Assembly: GCF_002531935.1 (NCBI RefSeq)
Contig: NZ_NWSV01000039.1
Coordinates: 1 to 37,827 of the forward strand
From: Rhizobium chutanense
Lineage (GTDB): Bacteria; Pseudomonadota; Alphaproteobacteria; Rhizobiales; Rhizobiaceae
Direction of reading: 5' to 3'
Length of the DNA stretch: 37,827 nucleotides
Shown: positions 8,789 to 17,439 of the stretch, piece after piece
How positions within the stretch are numbered: position 1 is the first letter of the stretch
How the letters are laid out: each line of letters begins with the position of its first letter
The notes under the pieces: generated by a model
The model's database searches: none
What the model was told of the DNA's origin: nothing
Seen by the model: the letters and a program-made list of their open reading frames with translations, nothing else
Position numbers and translations under genes: made by a program

Positions 8789-9955
8789 TCAGAGCTTGAG
8801 GAAATAGTCGCAAAGCCGTTCGGCTGCGACCGCCACCTGGGCCGGGTCGCGCAGGAAACAGGCGCGCAGGAAGAGTTCGCCGCCGGCGCCGAACGCGGTT
8901 CCGGGAGCAAGGCCGACGCCCGTCTTGTCGACGATATCGATGGCGGCGCGGCGGCTGTCGGTGACGCCGTCGATCTTCAGGAAGGCGTATAGAGCGCCGT
9001 CCGGCTTCAGCGTCTCGACGCGGTTGGTGGCAACAAGCGCATCGCAGAGAATATCGCGGGAGCGGGCCGCCTTGGCGATATTGGCGCGCACGAAATCGTC
9101 GCCCTGATCCAGCGCGGCGACAGCGCCCTTCTGCATGAACTGCGCCACGCCCGATGTCGAATATTGCACGAGGTTTTCCAGCACCTGGCCCATCTCAGGG
9201 GGTGCGACGATCCAGCCGACGCGCCAGCCGGTCATCGACCAGTTCTTCGAGAAGGAATTGACGAAGATGATCTTGTCGTCAGGCTCCATCACGTCGAGGA
9301 AGGAGGGCGCCCGGCCGCCTGGAAAATAATAGAGGGCGTAGATCTCATCGGCCATGATCCAGAGGTCGTGCTTGCGGGCGAGCGCCAGGAGATCGGCCAG
9401 ATCCTTCTTCGTTGCCGTCCAGCCGGTCGGGTTCGACGGCGTGTTGATGAACAGGCCCCTGGTCTTTTCCGTGATGGCGGCTTCGATGCGGTTGAGATCG
9501 ACCACCCATTTGCCGCCTTCGAACTGCAGCTCGACACCGACCGAACGGGCGCCTGCGATCTCGAGGGCGGCGGCGATATTCGGCCAGGCGGGGGTGAGAT
9601 AGACGAATTCGTCACCCGGCGAGGTCAAGGCCTGAACGCTGATCTGGATCGCCTGCATGCCGGAACCGGTGACATAGAAATGCTCGACCGGAAGCCGGAG
9701 CCCGAAATGTCTGCTGTAATAATCCGAAAGCGCCCGGCGAAGCTCGGGAATGCCGCGCTGCCAGGTGTAGAAGGTCTCGCCTGAAGCCAGCGCATCCATC
9801 GCCGCCCGGCTGATGAAATCAGGCGTCGGCAGATCGCCTTCACCGACCCAGAGCGGCAGCAGGCCTTCGCGGCCACGGGCATAATTGACGACTTCGACGA
9901 TCCCGCTTTCGGGCGCCGCCATGGCGCGCGGGCTGAGGCTTTTCACGATCGACAT
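8789..9955 (-). CDS. class I/II pyridoxal-phosphate aminotransferase
   Basis: A 388-residue fold-type I aminotransferase. Visible elements are the N-terminal substrate region (WVGEGDLPTPDFI), YVTGSGMQAIQ, the NTPSNPTGW loop, MADEIYALYYF with the cofactor-binding Asp and Tyr, and SFSKNWSMTGWRVGW with the Schiff-base lysine near residue 237. A C-terminal arginine in FLRACFLRDP would bind the substrate carboxylate. This pattern is that of aspartate-aminotransferase-like enzymes, but the specific amino acid cannot be read from the sequence. GGAGA precedes the ATG at 9955. The gene stands alone between two RIME-like repeats, with no pathway neighbour. Confidence 0.88.
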   Translation of the reverse strand: MSIVKSLSPRAMAAPESGIVEVVNYARGREGLLPLWVGEGDLPTPDFISRAAMDALASGETFYTWQRGIPELRRALSDYYSRHFGLRLPVEHFYVTGSGMQAIQISVQALTSPGDEFVYLTPAWPNIAAALEIAGARSVGVELQFEGGKWVVDLNRIEAAITEKTRGLFINTPSNPTGWTATKKDLADLLALARKHDLWIMADEIYALYYFPGGRAPSFLDVMEPDDKIIFVNSFSKNWSMTGWRVGWIVAPPEMGQVLENLVQYSTSGVAQFMQKGAVAALDQGDDFVRANIAKAARSRDILCDALVATNRVETLKPDGALYAFLKIDGVTDSRRAAIDIVDKTGVGLAPGTAFGAGGELFLRACFLRDPAQVAVAAERLCDYFLKL

Positions 9956-10055
9956 GCATATCTCCGGTTTCCGCCTTCATAGCGGATTTGCACCGGCAAA
10001 TCCCATGATAACAAGTGATGGCACATCGATTTTGGTGATGAATGAACCGGAGCTG

Positions 10056-10107
10056 CCCCATCCGCCTGCCGGCACCGTCCTTCGGACCCCCGTATACGGG
10101 GAGAAGG
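10056..10107. repeat. second-type rhizobial hairpin repeat
   Basis: The segment CCCCATCCGCCTGCCGGCACC is followed by a perfect 14-bp palindrome CCCCGTATACGGGG (10088-10101) and GAGAAGGG. This is the layout of a different short repeat seen widely between rhizobial genes; a related form lies at 29787-29850. Confidence 0.6.
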
Positions 10108-10148
10108 GGATATACCGCCCCTCTCTGTCCCCCTTCCGCCTTTGCAAA

Positions 10149-10292
10149 AGGCCCCTCCCCAACCCCTCCCCACAAGGGGGAGGGACTAACCCGGAGCGTC
10201 CGCCTCGTTCCACTCGAAACGTCGCAGATAGGGAAAACGGGTGCGGCAGGTTAAGCCCCTCCCCCTTGTGGGGAGGGGTTGGGGAGGGGTCC
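10149..10292. repeat. RIME-like intergenic repeat, copy C
   Basis: The third full-length copy of the element, in the same orientation as copy A (centre ACTAACCCGGAGCGTCC...). The terminal inverted arms are GCCCCTCCCC and GGGGAGGGGTC. It lies just past the 3' end of mscL. Confidence 0.85.
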
Positions 10293-10327
10293 GGAACGGT
10301 ACTCGCAGCACGAGGCTCCAGCTCGGA

Positions 10328-10765
10328 TCAAGCCGTCGGGCGTTTGGCCAGCAGGTCGCGGATCTCGGTCAGCAGCTGCACGTCGGCGGGCGGCGGCGGT
10401 AGCTCTTCCGGTGCGGCCTTTTCCTTGCGCTCGACCTGGGCCCGCAGGGTGTTCACACCCTTGACCATCAGGAAGATGATCCAGGCGAGAATGAGGAAGT
10501 TGATGAGAACCGTCAGGAAGCTGCCATAGGCAAACACCGCTCCCTGGGCACGGGCGGCGGCCAGCGTCGGCGCGTTGACGGCCGACGAGAGTGGGAGGAA
10601 GTAATTGGAAAAATCGAAACCGCCGAAAATGGCGCCGACGATCGGCATGATCAGGTCGTCGACCAAAGATTTGACGATGCCGCCGAAGGCGCCGCCGATG
10701 ATGACGCCGACGGCAAGATCCATGACATTGCCGCGGGCGATAAAGGCCTTGAACTCATTGAGCAT
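10328..10765 (-). CDS. mscL: large-conductance mechanosensitive channel
   Basis: A 145-residue inner-membrane channel subunit that opens under membrane tension to release solutes during osmotic downshock; MscL works as a homopentamer. The sequence follows the family along its length: MLNEFKAFIARGNVMDLAVGVIIGGAFGGIVKSLVDDLIMP (N-terminal helix and first membrane helix), a periplasmic loop, then YGSFLTVLINFLILAWIIFLMVKGVN (second membrane helix) and a charged C-terminal helix with a proline-rich linker (ELPPPPADVQLLTEIRDLL). The start at 10765 matches the conserved family N-terminus and has AGGGAGA upstream; an in-frame ATG 13 codons earlier is rejected. It is divergent from the transporter-kinase gene. 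Confidence 0.96.
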   Translation of the reverse strand: MLNEFKAFIARGNVMDLAVGVIIGGAFGGIVKSLVDDLIMPIVGAIFGGFDFSNYFLPLSSAVNAPTLAAARAQGAVFAYGSFLTVLINFLILAWIIFLMVKGVNTLRAQVERKEKAAPEELPPPPADVQLLTEIRDLLAKRPTA

Positions 10766-10984
10766 CGGATCCGTCTCCCTCTGATGCAGTTCAACGATAT
10801 GCAATTGTTTTTATTAGCACCATCTTCACTGCAATTAATCAATCGCCAATCGCAATTATTTCGCCATACTCCGTTGGGTTCTTTGACTTAAGGCCTAGAC
10901 GGCCGGGAATTTTCAAAGCCCCTGAAATAACTTAAGCTGATCCTGTTGCGGGAGGTCCCGGCGGTTTCCGCCGGCGGAGGGTCA

Positions 10985-13900
10985 ATGCTTCCAGGCTGGG
11001 TCATATTCGCGTCTGCCTTCGGCTATCTGCTCCTGCTTTTCGCCGTGGCAAGCTATGGCGACCACAAGACCCGCAGCCCGGGCGCACTCGGCGGCGGATG
11101 GCCCGTCGTCTATGCGCTGAGCCTGGCGATCTACTGCACCTCCTGGACCTATTTCGGCAGCGTCGGGCTTGCCGCGCAGCGCGGGTTGGAATTTGCCGGC
11201 ATCTATATCGGCCCGATCCTGGTCTTCACGCTCGGCATGCCGCTGCTTCGCCGCATCATCGAGCTCGCCAAGGCGGAGAAGCTCACCTCGGTCGCCGATT
11301 TCGTCGCGGCGCGCTACGGCAAGAACCCGACGGTCGCGACGATCGTTGCGCTGATCTCGCTGATCGGCACCATCCCCTATATCGCGCTGCAGCTGAAAGC
11401 GATCTCCAGCACCGTCAGCGCCATGGTCAACCCCTCCGATTACGGCATCGGCAGCGGCAATCTCTATTTCCTCGACCTGCCGCTCCTCGCAACCCTGGTG
11501 CTTGCCTGCTTCGCCGTCATGTTCGGCACGCGGCACACGGATGCGACGGAACACCAGGACGGCCTGATCCTCGCCGTCTCGATGGAATCCGTCGTCAAGC
11601 TCGTCGCCTTCCTGACGGCCGGCGTCTGTGTCATCTGGTTTCTCTTCGACGGCCCGGCCGATCTCTGGCAGAAGACCGTCGACAACGCGCTCGTCATGTC
11701 GGCGCTGAATTACCATACGCCGATCAGCCGCTGGATCACGCTGATCCTGCTGTCGGCCTTCGCGATCATCCTGCTGCCGCGGCAATTCCATGTGACCGTC
11801 GTCGAAAACCGGACGCCGAAGCAGCTGAAACTGGCGGGCTTCCTGTTTCCCACCTATCTCGTCGCCATCAATCTCTTCGTGCTGCCGGTGGCGATCGGCG
11901 GGCTCTTGACCTTCGGCGGCAGCGGCAATGCCGATTTCTACATGCTGTCGCTGCCGCTTGCCGGCCAGATGCCTCTGGTGTCGCTGATCACCTTCATCGG
12001 CGGCTTCTCCGCCGCCACCGCGATGGTCATCGTCGATTCCGTGGCGCTGTCGATCATGGTGTCGAACGACATCATCATGCCGATCTTCTTGCGACGCAAA
12101 CTCGCCGGTCGCGCCAGCCAGCGCGACAATTTCGCCAAGACGCTGCTCAATATCCGCCGCAGCGCCATCTTCGCCGTGCTGCTGTTCGGCTACGCCTATT
12201 ACCGCTCGACCGACAGCACCGCCGGCCTTGCCTCGATCGGCCTGCTTTCCTTTGCCGCGATCGCGCAAATCGCCCCTGCCCTCATCTGCGGGCTGATCTG
12301 GCGCCGGGCGAATGCACGCGGCGCGATCCTCGGGCTCACCTCCGGCTTCGTCATCTGGATCTATCTGCTGTTCCTGCCCTCACTCGGCGGTCCCGATTAT
12401 TCGCATGTGGCAAGCGCCGTGCTCGGCTTCATCTTTCCCGGAACGACGCTGTTTGCCGCGCCCGATGCCGATCCGCTGGTCAATGCCACCGTCATGAGCC
12501 TGCTCGTCAACACCGCCTTCTTCATCGTCGGCTCGCTCACCCGCAATGCCAGGCCGCTCGAGCGCATCCAGGCCGGCATCTTCGTCAAACGGCATTCGCG
12601 CTCGCAATTTGCCACGCGCGGCTGGAAGACCCGCATCAGCGTCGGCGATCTCAAGGCGGCGATCTCGCGTTATCTCGGCGAAGAGCGGATGCAGCGTTCG
12701 TTCACCACCTACGAACAAAGCTCCGGCCGCAAGCTGGAGGACGAGCAGCCGGCCGACATGGCGCTGATCCATTTCAGCGAACAATTGCTCGGCAGCGCCA
12801 TCGGCTCGTCTTCGGCAAGGCTGGTGCTGTCCCTGATCCTGCAGAAGATCGAGGATGCCTCATCCGACACCGCCTGGCTGCTCGACCAGGCAAGCGAGGC
12901 GCTGCAATATAACCAGGACATGCTGCAGACGGCGCTGTCGCAGATGGACCAGGGCATCGCCGTCTTCGACAGCTCCAACCGGCTGACGATCTGGAACCGA
13001 CGCTTCCGGCAATTGCTGGATCTGCCGGAAAGTGCCGGCCAGGTCGGTTTTCCCCTGTCCGAGATCGTCACCACGCTCAGCCAGCGCGGCGACATCGCGC
13101 CCGGCGATCTCAGCCAGACGGTGCGGCATTTCCTGACGCTCGACAAACCCTTTTCGCTGGTGCTCGGCGGCGGCGAGCGGATCATCGAGGTGCGCTCCAA
13201 CGCCATGCCGGACAAGGGTATCGTCGCCACCTTCACCGATATCACCCAGCGCGTCAGCGCCGACCAGGCGCTGAAGCAGGCAAACGAGACGCTGGAACAG
13301 CGCGTCGCCGAACGCACGGCGGAGCTCACCCGCGTCAACCGCGAACTCGGCGAGGCACGCGCCGCCGCCGACGAGGCGAATATCGGCAAGACCCGCTTTT
13401 TCGCTGCCGCCGGCCACGACATCCTGCAGCCGCTGAATGCCGCCCGGCTCTATTCCTCGGCACTGGTCGAGCGCATGGCACAATCCGATAACAGCCCGAT
13501 CGTGCGCAACATCGATTCCGCCCTGGAATCGGTCGAAACCATTCTCGGCGCCGTGCTCGACATATCGAGGCTCGATACCGGCGCGATGCGGCCGCGGCTT
13601 GCCTCCGTCGCACTTTCCGATCTGCTGGAGCGGATCGAGACCGATTTTGCGCCGATTGCGCGCGAAAAACAGCTGAAGCTGGTGGTCATGCCGACATCGC
13701 TCAGGGTCCGCTCCGACCCCAACCTTCTGCGCCGGCTGGTGCAGAACCTGGTTTCCAACGCGATCAAATACACGATCACCGGCAAGGTTCTGGTGGGCGC
13801 ACGGCGGCGCGGCAACCAGGTGATCATCCAGGTGATCGATTCCGGCATCGGCATTCCGCCGTCGAAGTTCCGCACCGTGTTCAAGGAATTCGCCCGGCTG

Positions 13901-14488
13901 GACGAAGGCGCCAAAACCGCCTCCGGCCTCGGGCTCGGCCTTTCGATCGTCGACCGAATCGCCCGCGTGCTCAACCATCCGGTCGAGCTGCAGTCGACGC
14001 ATGGCAAGGGCACCGAATTTCGCATCGCCATGCCGCTCGACGTCTCGCGCCCGGCCGAGGCCGCCCCCGCCACCGTTCCGGCCGACCGGGTGGGGCAGCC
14101 GCTCAAGGGGTTGAAGATCCTCTGCATCGACAACGAGCCGAAGATCCTCGAAGGCATGCGGCTCTTGCTCAGCGGCTGGGGTTGCGAGGTCACGGCACTG
14201 GATTGCCTCGCCGACGTGATATCGAGCGACGGCCGTGACGGGCCGCCGGATCTCGCCATCGCCGACTATCATCTCGACGACGGAACCGGCATTGCCGCGA
14301 TCCTGCATCTGCGCCGGCAGTTCGGCGCCGATATCCCGGCCCTGATGATCACCGCCGACCGCACGCCTGAGGTGCGCAGCGAGGCCGAGCGGCACGATAT
14401 CGCCGTTCAGCACAAACCGGTGCGGCCGGCGGCGCTGCGCGCCTATATCACCCAGATATCCGGCCTGAAGCGCGCAGCCGCAGAGTAA
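10985..14488 (+). CDS. sodium:solute symporter-hybrid histidine kinase fusion
   Basis: A 1167-residue inner-membrane signalling protein. Residues 1 to about 510 are a sodium:solute symporter (SLC5-like) domain with 12-13 membrane helices. A linker and a PAS-type domain follow (ALSQMDQGIAVFDSSNRLTIWN, about 640-770), then a short coiled coil. The kinase has an H-box in FFAAAGHDILQPLNAARL (His near 811), an N-box LVQNLVSNAIKYT, G-boxes DSGIGIP and GLGLGLSIV, and ends in a receiver domain (phospho-acceptor Asp in AIADYHLDDG, near 1094). The symporter-PAS-kinase order recalls CbrA-type nutrient sensors, and the C-terminal half resembles NahK-type kinases. The ATG at 10985 is preferred over an upstream TTG because GGCGGAGGG precedes it. 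No partner regulator is adjacent. The ligand is unknown. Confidence 0.9.
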   Translation: MLPGWVIFASAFGYLLLLFAVASYGDHKTRSPGALGGGWPVVYALSLAIYCTSWTYFGSVGLAAQRGLEFAGIYIGPILVFTLGMPLLRRIIELAKAEKLTSVADFVAARYGKNPTVATIVALISLIGTIPYIALQLKAISSTVSAMVNPSDYGIGSGNLYFLDLPLLATLVLACFAVMFGTRHTDATEHQDGLILAVSMESVVKLVAFLTAGVCVIWFLFDGPADLWQKTVDNALVMSALNYHTPISRWITLILLSAFAIILLPRQFHVTVVENRTPKQLKLAGFLFPTYLVAINLFVLPVAIGGLLTFGGSGNADFYMLSLPLAGQMPLVSLITFIGGFSAATAMVIVDSVALSIMVSNDIIMPIFLRRKLAGRASQRDNFAKTLLNIRRSAIFAVLLFGYAYYRSTDSTAGLASIGLLSFAAIAQIAPALICGLIWRRANARGAILGLTSGFVIWIYLLFLPSLGGPDYSHVASAVLGFIFPGTTLFAAPDADPLVNATVMSLLVNTAFFIVGSLTRNARPLERIQAGIFVKRHSRSQFATRGWKTRISVGDLKAAISRYLGEERMQRSFTTYEQSSGRKLEDEQPADMALIHFSEQLLGSAIGSSSARLVLSLILQKIEDASSDTAWLLDQASEALQYNQDMLQTALSQMDQGIAVFDSSNRLTIWNRRFRQLLDLPESAGQVGFPLSEIVTTLSQRGDIAPGDLSQTVRHFLTLDKPFSLVLGGGERIIEVRSNAMPDKGIVATFTDITQRVSADQALKQANETLEQRVAERTAELTRVNRELGEARAAADEANIGKTRFFAAAGHDILQPLNAARLYSSALVERMAQSDNSPIVRNIDSALESVETILGAVLDISRLDTGAMRPRLASVALSDLLERIETDFAPIAREKQLKLVVMPTSLRVRSDPNLLRRLVQNLVSNAIKYTITGKVLVGARRRGNQVIIQVIDSGIGIPPSKFRTVFKEFARLDEGAKTASGLGLGLSIVDRIARVLNHPVELQSTHGKGTEFRIAMPLDVSRPAEAAPATVPADRVGQPLKGLKILCIDNEPKILEGMRLLLSGWGCEVTALDCLADVISSDGRDGPPDLAIADYHLDDGTGIAAILHLRRQFGADIPALMITADRTPEVRSEAERHDIAVQHKPVRPAALRAYITQISGLKRAAAE

Positions 14489-14490
14489 AT

Positions 14491-15048
14491 TCAGCCCGCT
14501 GTGTTCATGACGCGGGCGACCAGATCGCGCACCCGTGATGCCTCCGGCACGTCGCCGAACAGGATGCGGTACATGATCGGCGCCACGAGCTGATCCATGA
14601 CGAGATCGACATCCGGAAAGGCCCCGCCGCGGGCCTTTGCCCTGTCGGCGATGACGACGATCTGCTGGCGGGTATATTCGCAGCATTTGCAGGCATTGGC
14701 GCCCGCCTGCGCCGCCAGCACGTCGCGGATCATCTCGCGGCCCGGGCCGGAAGACATTTCCTCGGCATATTGCTCGGCCCAGGCTTGAAGATCGGCCTGG
14801 CCGCTGCCGGCATCGACCGGCTGCATATCCGGGCGCAGCCGCTCGACGGCGACATCGGCAAGAAGCGCCTGCAGGTCGCCCCAGCGGCGATAGATGGTCG
14901 ACGGCGTCACACCCGCTCTGGCGGCGATCAGCGGGATGGTCACCTCGGCGCGGCTCATTTCGGCCAGCTGCTCTCGCACCGCCTTGTGCACCGATGCCTG
15001 GACCCTGGCGCTTCTGCCGCCCGGACGGGGATTCTCTTTCACTGCCAT
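14491..15048 (-). CDS. TetR/AcrR-family transcriptional regulator
   Basis: A 185-residue DNA-binding repressor. The helix-turn-helix is at about residues 36-58 (VTIPLIAARAGVTPSTIYRRWGDLQALLADV), followed by an all-helical ligand-binding region. That region holds an unusual cysteine cluster, CKCC, near residues 120-123. The gene is divergent from the MFS transporter at 15180, the usual arrangement of an efflux pump and its repressor. The start at 15048 is preferred over upstream ATGs at 15099 and 15129, because a long inverted repeat that looks like its operator spans 15095-15125. The ribosome binding site at 15048 is weak. The gene is convergent with the kinase gene, with two bases between stop codons. 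Confidence 0.85.
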   Translation of the reverse strand: MAVKENPRPGGRSARVQASVHKAVREQLAEMSRAEVTIPLIAARAGVTPSTIYRRWGDLQALLADVAVERLRPDMQPVDAGSGQADLQAWAEQYAEEMSSGPGREMIRDVLAAQAGANACKCCEYTRQQIVVIADRAKARGGAFPDVDLVMDQLVAPIMYRILFGDVPEASRVRDLVARVMNTAG

Positions 15049-15094
15049 GCCTGCAACCCGATCCCCATCCCGATAGTTCAAAATCTTTGACAGA

Positions 15095-15125
15095 ACCATA
15101 AACGCAAACAATTTGCTTTTATGGT
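15095..15125. promoter_or_regulatory. candidate TetR operator
   Basis: A 31-bp inverted repeat lies in the divergent promoter region. The left arm is ACCATAAACGCAAA, the spacer is three bases, and the right arm is TTTGCTTTTATGGT. The 14-bp arms differ at one position. A TTGACA hexamer (15087-15092, plus strand) abuts it. Repression of both genes by the neighbouring TetR protein is inferred from position. Confidence 0.7.
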
Positions 15126-15179
15126 GCACCTACATTACATGGAGCTAACGCAACGACTTAGCTTTAAGAGGGCTTATAT

Positions 15180-16382
15180 ATGCTCGCCGCAGCCAAATCC
15201 AGAGAGAATGCGCCGCGCCCCTCGATCGGCTTTCATGCGCTGACGCTCGCCACCTTCTTCGGCGCTTCCGCAGCGCCGACGCCGCTCTACCGGATCTACC
15301 AGGAGAACTTCGCGCTTTCGCCGGTGCTGATCACCGTGGTCTTCGCCGTCTATGCCTTCGCGCTGCTCGCAGCGCTGCTGACGGCCGGTTCGATCTCCGA
15401 TCATCTCGGCCGCAAGCCGGTGATCTTTTTCGCCCTGGTGCTCGAAATCGTCGCCATGGCGCTCTTCGTCGCCGCCAGCGGCCCCGGCTGGCTGATCGCG
15501 GCGCGGATCGTGCAGGGTATTGCAACGGGGATCGCCGGCGCTTCGCTCGGCGCCGCGCTCGTCGATGTCGACCGGGCCAAGGGGCAGATCGTCAATTCGA
15601 TCGCGCCGCTTTGCGGCATGGCGGTGGGCGCGGTCGGCACCAGTGCGCTGATCCAATATGCCCCGTTCCCAATGCATCTGATCTATGCGCTGCTGCTCGC
15701 CGTCTTCGCGGTGCAGGCGGCCGGCATCTGGCTGACGCGCGAGACCGGCGGCAGGCGGCCGGGCGCGCTCGGCTCGCTGATGCCGCGCGTCACCGTTCCG
15801 CCGCAGGTGAAGCGGCCGCTGTCGCTGGTGACGCCGATCAACATCGCCAACTGGACGCTCGCCGGCTTCTATCTCTCGCTGGTCCCGTCGCTGGTCGCCG
15901 GCACGACCGGCAGCGCCGCGCCGCTGACCGGCGGAGCCGTTGTGACCGCGCTGATGGCGAGCGGGGCGATCACCGTCTATCTCAGGCGCGCCAAGAGCGC
16001 CGCGGCCAATCTCGGCTTCGGCGTGTCGGCCAAGACGCTGGGCATCCTGACGGTCGTTGCCGGCGTGCATCTTGCCAATGTGCCGCTGCTCATCATCGGC
16101 ACGGTGTTCACCGGCGCCGGTTTCGGCACCAATTTCCTCGGCTCGATCGGCACCATCATGCCGCTTGCCAAGCCGGACGAGCGGGCCGGGCTGCTTGCCG
16201 CCTTCTACGTCCAGAGCTATCTCGCCTTCAGCCTGCCGGCGATCCTTGCGGGGTTCCTGGCGAAATCGGCCGGTTACGCCCTGACGACGGATATCTATGC
16301 AACGGCAATCCTGCTGTTGATGGGTGCCGGGATCATGGCGGTGCGCGCCGGCCGCCGGAAGGCGGCGGAGAATACCGCCTGA
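15180..16382 (+). CDS. MFS drug-efflux-type transporter
   Basis: A 400-residue inner-membrane protein of the major facilitator superfamily, with about 12 hydrophobic segments spread over the whole length. The cytoplasmic loop between helices 2 and 3 has the family signature (GSISDHLGRKP). The N-terminus FHALTLATFFGASAAPTPLYRIYQ is typical of rhizobial MFS efflux proteins. The likely role is proton-driven export of small toxic compounds; the substrate is not readable. GAGGG precedes the ATG at 15180. Divergence from a TetR gene with an intervening operator-like repeat suggests substrate-induced expression. Confidence 0.88.
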   Translation: MLAAAKSRENAPRPSIGFHALTLATFFGASAAPTPLYRIYQENFALSPVLITVVFAVYAFALLAALLTAGSISDHLGRKPVIFFALVLEIVAMALFVAASGPGWLIAARIVQGIATGIAGASLGAALVDVDRAKGQIVNSIAPLCGMAVGAVGTSALIQYAPFPMHLIYALLLAVFAVQAAGIWLTRETGGRRPGALGSLMPRVTVPPQVKRPLSLVTPINIANWTLAGFYLSLVPSLVAGTTGSAAPLTGGAVVTALMASGAITVYLRRAKSAAANLGFGVSAKTLGILTVVAGVHLANVPLLIIGTVFTGAGFGTNFLGSIGTIMPLAKPDERAGLLAAFYVQSYLAFSLPAILAGFLAKSAGYALTTDIYATAILLLMGAGIMAVRAGRRKAAENTA

Positions 16383-16397
16383 TATCGGAAGGCACGG

Positions 16398-16841
16398 TCA
16401 CGGCTTCAGATCGAGCAGCGCGCGGCCGCTGCCATCCATGGCGAAAGGCACCGAGGCGTGCTGGTGAGCGACCAGCCAGCGGCCATCCCGCTTGACGAGG
16501 CCCAGCGTCTGGCGGAACCAGAGATCGACTTCGGCGCCATCGGTCTTGGTGCCGGTCATGCGGGTCAGGCCGCTCCAGAAGGCGACATCCTCGCCGACCG
16601 TCAGCTTGGCATCGCGCACCTCGCCGCCGATCGGGCCTTCCCAGGTGTCGAACCAGGCCTGCAGGCCCGGCTCGTCCTTGCCGTAATAGACGAGCGGCGG
16701 CGCCAGCGAAAATTCGATCGCATCCTCGGCCTCATAGGAAAGCGCCTCCTCGGCGTTCTTTTCCCCCAGCGCCTTGGCGCGCATCATCAGCATGGCGATG
16801 ACCGCCTCTTCCTCGATCCTGGCCTTCGCTTCGTCTTTCAC
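16398..16841 (-). CDS. SnoaL-like / nuclear-transport-factor-2 fold protein
   Basis: A 147-residue cytosolic protein with the cone-shaped NTF2-like fold pattern: N-terminal helices with an ARIEEEAVIAMLMMRAKAL stretch, then DAIEFSLAPPLVYYGKDE, GLQAWFDTWEG, and C-terminal strands with WFRQTLGLVKRDGRWLVAHQHASVPF. The last part is the characteristic end of SnoaL/DUF4440 proteins. Members include isomerases, hydrolases and proteins without activity, so no substrate is assigned. The start is GTG at 16841, preceded by an excellent ribosome binding site (AGGAGAACGGAA). It is convergent with the MFS gene, 15 bases apart. Confidence 0.82.
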   Translation of the reverse strand: MKDEAKARIEEEAVIAMLMMRAKALGEKNAEEALSYEAEDAIEFSLAPPLVYYGKDEPGLQAWFDTWEGPIGGEVRDAKLTVGEDVAFWSGLTRMTGTKTDGAEVDLWFRQTLGLVKRDGRWLVAHQHASVPFAMDGSGRALLDLKP

Positions 16842-16957
16842 TTCCGTTCTCCTTCTCCGTGATGGACCGAGGACGAACGGGATGACGACGATCCGACAAG
16901 GATGCTTCCGTTTGCGCAACTCCGGCAAAACTGCTGCGCAATTTTGCCGGAGTTGCC

Positions 16958-17362
16958 TCAGAGGTAACTCGTCACTTCAGGTTCGTTCCACCAGGCATCA
17001 TGCCTGCCGTCGTAATAACGGACCGGCAGGGCCGCCAGTTCCTCGGGGCTGATATCATCGAGGCAGGCGATGTTGATCGAGACATAGGCGCCGCCGATCG
17101 CCTCGACATAACCGTCGCCAAAGGCCGGCACGCCGCAGGTGCGGCAGAAGCGGTGATGGCCGCTCATCGTGTTGAACTGGTAGTCAGCCGTTTCCGCCGG
17201 GTCGCACATCAGCCGGAAATCCTCCGGCTTGACGTTGGCGCCCCAGTAGCGCCGCTTGGCGCAGATCGAACAATTGCAGCGGCCGGTGCCTTCTGCGAGG
17301 TCCATGTCCACTTCGTAGTGCACTTTGCCGCAATGGCAGCTTCCCTTGTAGGTCTTCTTCAT
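16958..17362 (-). CDS. GFA-family zinc-binding protein
   Basis: A 134-residue protein of the glutathione-dependent formaldehyde-activating (GFA/Mss4-like) family. Zinc ligands are visible: CHCG at residues 9-11, CNCSIC at 29-34 and CRTCG at 73-76. The family pattern GSCHCGKVHYEV and FGDGYVEAIGGAYVSINIACL is intact. GFA proteins were named for a proposed role in S-hydroxymethylglutathione formation; for most members the true substrate is unknown. The start at 17362 is set by a near-perfect ribosome binding site (AAGGAGGAGG). The gene is divergent from a MarR regulator, and one of two operator-like palindromes lies 42 bases before its start codon. Confidence 0.9.
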   Translation of the reverse strand: MKKTYKGSCHCGKVHYEVDMDLAEGTGRCNCSICAKRRYWGANVKPEDFRLMCDPAETADYQFNTMSGHHRFCRTCGVPAFGDGYVEAIGGAYVSINIACLDDISPEELAALPVRYYDGRHDAWWNEPEVTSYL

Positions 17363-17403
17363 GAGGTCCTCCTCCTTGGCCGTTGCGCCGGCCACCAAGA
17401 TAT

Positions 17404-17417
17404 GACAATATGTTGTC
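17404..17417. promoter_or_regulatory. MarR operator-like palindrome 1
   Basis: The 14-mer GACAATATGTTGTC is an inverted repeat with a single mismatch. It lies between the GFA gene and the MarR gene, near the GFA start. It is the same sequence as the second site at 17440 apart from one base. Confidence 0.7.
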
Positions 17418-17439
17418 ATTATGGATGAGATACAAAATC

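Larger units (their letters stand above)
9956..10327. other. intergenic stretch filled by two repeats
   Basis: A gene-free stretch of about 370 bases. It holds a degenerate hairpin repeat at 10056-10107 and the full RIME-like copy C at 10149-10292. The remainder is the upstream region of the aminotransferase gene and the downstream flank of mscL. I see no other feature. Confidence 0.7.

Noticed and set aside
85..10291. CRISPR-like reading of the repeated CCCCTCCCC elements
   Set aside because: The copies are about 148 bp, far apart and in both orientations, with no spacer array and no cas genes.
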